64,000 bases of DNA from the NCBI RefSeq assembly GCF_021130785.1, contig NC_060207.1, positions 196,738,001-196,802,000 on the forward strand, given 5' to 3'. The first letter of the stretch is position 1; every line of letters begins with the position of its first letter. Positions 59,958 through 64,000 of this stretch are shown in pieces. The DNA is from Homalodisca vitripennis (taxonomy: Eukaryota; Arthropoda; Insecta; Hemiptera; Cicadellidae). A model generated the notes under the pieces. That model did not search any database. It saw nothing but the letters and a program-made list of their open reading frames with translations, and had not been told where the DNA came from. A program made the translations under genes and the position numbers.

Positions 59958-61054
59958 TGGTGCAATATAAGACATTAAAATTGTCAAATTGTACCCATTT
60001 CAAAGGTCATTAAATGAAGAGGTGTAGGAACCGTGGATATAGTACTGTAAAGTTGGACAAGTTGGGAGTACATAGTAAATGGGTTGTGTGCTACTCCACT
60101 AATTAGGTCGGTTAGTTAAGTTACACAATTGGAGTAGTCACATCAAAATATTTTCAGCTTCGCTGTACACAGTTGGTAAAGTAATATGATTAATGTTGTA
60201 AATATATACTACATCAGGTTCAGTGTTTTATATAACATACATAACAAAATTTAACTTCTTACAATAAAAATTAAAATGTTTTTAATAGCCTCTTTATATC
60301 AAGTTTTTAAATATATCGAATCACCACTGACTTATTACGTTACAATATTGAAACAGTTAAGATATCACTCCCGGCTCAGTGAGATGAATGGTCGATTTTA
60401 CGTGTGGCTCTCATCTCTACATTTCGAACAGAAGTTATGCATTATTAGCTTAAGTTTTTATCTGCAAAACACTGATGGGATAATAAATAAAATTCTAGCG
60501 TGTTACCATATTTTTAACACTTTTAAACATTAGAAGCTCTGTAACATTTAAATCTTGCAAGAAACATTTTATAAATCATATTCACATATAAGGTTAGTAT
60601 ATTAAAATATTCGTAAATTGAATCCGGAGTGAATTTTTTAGACCTATGAATATATTATATTCTTGATTGGGACAGAAAGACACTCAAAACCTTATATCAG
60701 AGTTAGTCGCTTCACTTCGTATCCTCTTAACCTCGAAACCTGAAATAATATGAATCCGATGAATATTATTTTATTTTGAAAACTATCATAGGGCACAATC
60801 ATATTATATCAATCTTTGAAATCGACCTAAAATAGGATTCTAAAGATGAACGAAACACCTTACGTATACTCTAAATCAGTGTAATCTTCTAATGCATATG
60901 CAAAGTAAATTTACCATTACAACTATAGTGTTATTTTTATTAATAGTCTATACGGTAAATTTACAAAGAAAATGTTTAAAAACTAGACAACAGGAGAGCC
61001 TTAATTAAACTGTAATGAATGAATGCCGTAATATTACTGACAACTTAATAGGAC
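59955..61054. other. No recognisable feature
   Basis: AT-rich sequence. An 85-codon plus-strand frame at 60276-60533 shows no known motif. Confidence 0.5.
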
Positions 61055-61225
61055 CTTCTTAAAATGTAAGGTTTTTGTCCGTCTGTCTCTTTATACCCGT
61101 ATATGTGACCACACTTGATAGAAAGCTCTAGGTTGAAATTGTGCATATAGGGCTATTTAAGCCCAAAGAAAACTCCTATTAATTTAGGGTCAAAACTTTA
61201 AAGGATTCTCATTCGTAATGAGTGT
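61055..61225 (+). repeat. Possible dispersed repeat fragment
   Basis: TTTTTGTCCGTCTGTCTCTT, followed by a phrase GTGACCACACTTGATAGAAA and later GGGCTATTTAAGCCCAA. The wording resembles multi-copy insect repeats I recall, but no second copy is visible in this window. Confidence 0.3.
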
Positions 61226-64000
61226 TTATATGTGAAATAACTCCTCCTTGTTTTTCTTCGGTGCTCCAATTTTCGTCGAATCAATTTGTATTGTTTAAAT
61301 TTTTACTAGTTTTATCTGCGGTCAAGCTAGAAGTTTTATGTACTTCTATTATTGACGTATTGCCACATACTTAAAAAGCTAAACTTTTAACTCGTTGATG
61401 TTGGTTACAGAGCTTGCCTATGGCACTTGCACTGTCTTCACTAGTTTATTTTGTATCTATTACAAATTACGATAGTTATTCGTTCGTATTACCCCTTTTA
61501 TGTATACTTATATTAACGTTTACATCCTCTATTCAAAATTTTCTGAGACAAAAATCATTATTTTGTATTCTCATATGTTACTATAAATTCCTCGGCAAAT
61601 TACATTTATATTTCATCATTATCTCTGAATAATAGTTGATATAAACATTTAAATACAAATTTAAATTATCGCCATCTTCTAACCGTATTTGTATATTAAA
61701 ATACATATCACAACAAGAGAAATGTAGCTTTAAAAAACTTTACTAGTCTCTACAATCTCATGCGACGAAGAACATTACGTATTAGTCAAAACTTGCACTA
61801 CTAGCTTTTACACTAGTTTCTAACTAAACAACAGTGGTACCAAATTGCAAATTAAGCCCAGTTGATGTTTTTATATACTCAGTCTCGTTAGCATAGAATA
61901 AAGAAACTTTTCTGGTACTTATACTATGAATACTTTTGTACCGAATGACGATAACACATGGGGGTGGTGACTTCTGAGGTCGTAGTAATAAATACTCGAA
62001 TTGCAAAGTTTACTTATAAGTTCAATTTAATTAATGAAACTTACAAGCACCACTTTTAGTTGGTAAATTAAATGTATGCCTTGCCACGTTGCTGCCAATT
62101 AGAGTACAAGAACTAAAAATGTATATCTGATAGGTGGGCCTAAAATATCCAATGTTCTATGGAATTATGCCTATGATATTTTACTTTATAAAACTTTAAG
62201 ATTTCACTTCCCATCGCAATATGTAGACTCACAACCCGGGCGTCGGCGTCTTGGGACGAGACATTGAAGCTGTAGTCTAAGAGGGGTTATTTCTAGTCGG
62301 TAATTACTAGAAGAGGAGTAGAAGTTATTAAAGTGGTAGCCATCTACTCAAATAATACGTGAGCTCGCCTATAACAAATTCGCGACGGTATTAGACATTT
62401 AATGAGACAAAAAACTTATCACGACAACGTGCTCGTCAGAAGGACGACGCCACAACTTGTATCCATTTTAATCAAGCAAATAAAAGATCTTCAAGGGTAA
62501 GTTACTTTACTATTTACAACTTTACTTTACGTTACATTCATTTTTATATGTTTGGCATCAAAGGGCTAATTTAATATGTAATACGAAAATATAAATTTTA
62601 CTTACGGACATAGTAAAATTTATAGCGCGCGAGGTGAAATCGGTCACGTAGTTGGGCTGCTACGAAGGGTTACAATAAAATATTCATACGCGTGCCAATT
62701 AGGTAGTTAGTCCGTCGATAATTTAGTTCCGGAACATTGGATAAAAAATAATATTAAGTTGTACTGGCGAACTAGGTTGTGAAATGTTGAATTATATAAA
62801 ATGGAACTAACTAACGGTACACTTTAAACTTGTTATAAAATAAATTTTAAATAAATGAAAATTTGAAGGATTGACTTGTATGTTATTGTTAACTTATAAA
62901 ACATATTAAAACTTGATTGTTTTATTTCCTCTATAAAATAACGAGGAATTATAGCTATGATAGGACCAGTTACGATACTTTCTTTTCATTAATATCATCA
63001 CCAATAAAGCCTTACAAAAAGAGCTGCTGTGGTTAAATATCAAAGAGCTTTAGAAATCACCACATAGTATCCAAGATCTGGCACTAGAAAGGCAACTCTG
63101 CCTGTAACTACTGGTAAAACTGATATTTGGACTTTTTTCCACAGTACAAGGTAGCAAACTAGCTATTTTATTTCAAAAGATTTTAAATTTTGTCTTGCTC
63201 TGCTTATACTATCTTCTGTACTGTTTTACAATACAATAAGGATTTCGTGCCTACCGGTCACCACCTATAATTTTTAATGCCCTAGGCGTTTAAAATAATC
63301 ACATAACATATTATAAATAATGCTAAATTCTTTAAAAGTTTAGTTATTGACCAAGTAACATTTATTAGGGACTTAAGGAGATGACAAAGAAAATGAGCTA
63401 ACAGTGTTTACTGGAGTATAACAAGCCCAGGCTATACAGTGATGATAAGACACGGCTTCTTGTTGAGTTTACACGACGTCTAACACGCTCTAATGTTTAC
63501 ACTATCAATTACTACCAGCATATTAGGATACTTATCTGGGTTTTAAACTTCTTACATATTAAAAAGGGCAATGATACTTTTTATTGTTTGTATACACTAC
63601 TCCCATTTATATCAATATATATTAGCTTCTGAGATTTATAAAGAAAATTGGACACAGTAATTTTATATACACACATTTATTTCTGGAATACATTAAATAA
63701 ACAAAGAAATGTATGTAAGTGTTCTGCGTGCGTGCGCGAGAGCGTATGTTAACGGTGGTCGGGTTTATGGTTTTTAAATTTTTTTTATTCTTTTTTGAAA
63801 CATAGATTTAGTTTAAAGTTTACATGTGGAAAACAACAAAGGTATTATTACTGTCCATGATTCTCATCCAAATTATTGTTTAAATCAATTTCAGTAGGTA
63901 TACTTTTGAAAAATACATTTACTAATCGAAGCTAACTTTTTTAGAATAAAAGTTTTGTGAAATACATTTGAATGATATTGAAATAAAAAATTGTATTATA
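61226..64000. other. Mixed stretch with weak exon-like spots only
   Basis: At 62225-62480 the composition is richer in GC and ends with a donor-like TTCAAGGGTAAGTTAC near 62490. An ATG at 62401 opens a 32-codon frame (MRQKTYHDNVLV...) up to it, but no homologue or acceptor is recognised. At 63005-63130 there is a mixed-composition patch without an uninterrupted frame. At 63720-63745 an alternating GCGTGCGTGCGCGAGAGCG occurs. The rest is plain AT-rich DNA. Confidence 0.35.

Noticed and set aside
59648..60013. 121-codon frame with Thr-His repeats, and its minus-strand Cys-Val counterpart
   Set aside because: Created by the (CA)43 microsatellite, with no conserved sequence on either side.
62401..62490. 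ATG followed by 32 codons up to AAGGGTAAGT as a first exon
   Set aside because: The donor-like site is good but there is no homologue, and no downstream exon could be identified.

Overview
The window is about 64 kb of AT-rich, repeat-dense eukaryotic DNA. Long TA and GT/CA microsatellites, a piggyBac relic with TTAA target duplications, a second 4.4-kb DNA transposon, decayed Jockey/CR1-type LINE fragments and tRNA-derived SINE remnants suggest an arthropod, most likely an insect nuclear chromosome. The species cannot be fixed from the sequence. No intact host protein-coding gene, rRNA or functional tRNA was found. The window reads as intergenic or intronic DNA shaped by mobile elements.

Layout. 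At 0-2 kb there is a LINE/SINE-like tail, TA microsatellites, a minus-strand tRNA-like SINE head, and one copy of a dispersed repeat that recurs near 59 kb. The stretch 2.7-7.5 kb is featureless. At 7.5-12 kb lies a complete but decayed DNA transposon with 33-bp terminal inverted repeats, AATT on both flanks, subterminal repeats and a frameshifted minus-strand DDE-like gene. At 15.44 and 31.12 kb are two blocks of about 100 nt of C with A every 16 nt in the same phase. They look like assembly-gap placeholders rather than DNA. At 19.2-20.6 kb is a GC-rich, CpG-rich block of unknown nature, followed at 21.05-21.6 kb by an indel-ridden tandem array. At 22.4-25.1 kb is a piggyBac-family element with its transposase broken by frameshifts. 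At 31.2-31.9 kb the C-terminal part of a LINE reverse transcriptase starts directly after the second C block. At 38.5-40.5 and 55.7-57.6 kb are two diverged direct copies of one 2-kb segment, about 17 kb apart. At 53.8-55.1 kb is a minus-strand LINE reverse transcriptase with its main motifs intact but frameshifted. At 58-60 kb are a GC-rich MITE-like insertion, tail-to-tail dispersed repeats around a (GT)60 tract, and a (CA)43 tract 0.75 kb away.

The genes do not form a pathway. All recognisable coding DNA belongs to four separate transposable elements, each broken. Many breaks are single-base indels, so either old age or imperfect long-read polishing could explain them. The most original item is the 7.5-12 kb transposon, which I cannot assign firmly to a named superfamily. 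The most cautionary one is the pair of in-phase C15A blocks.
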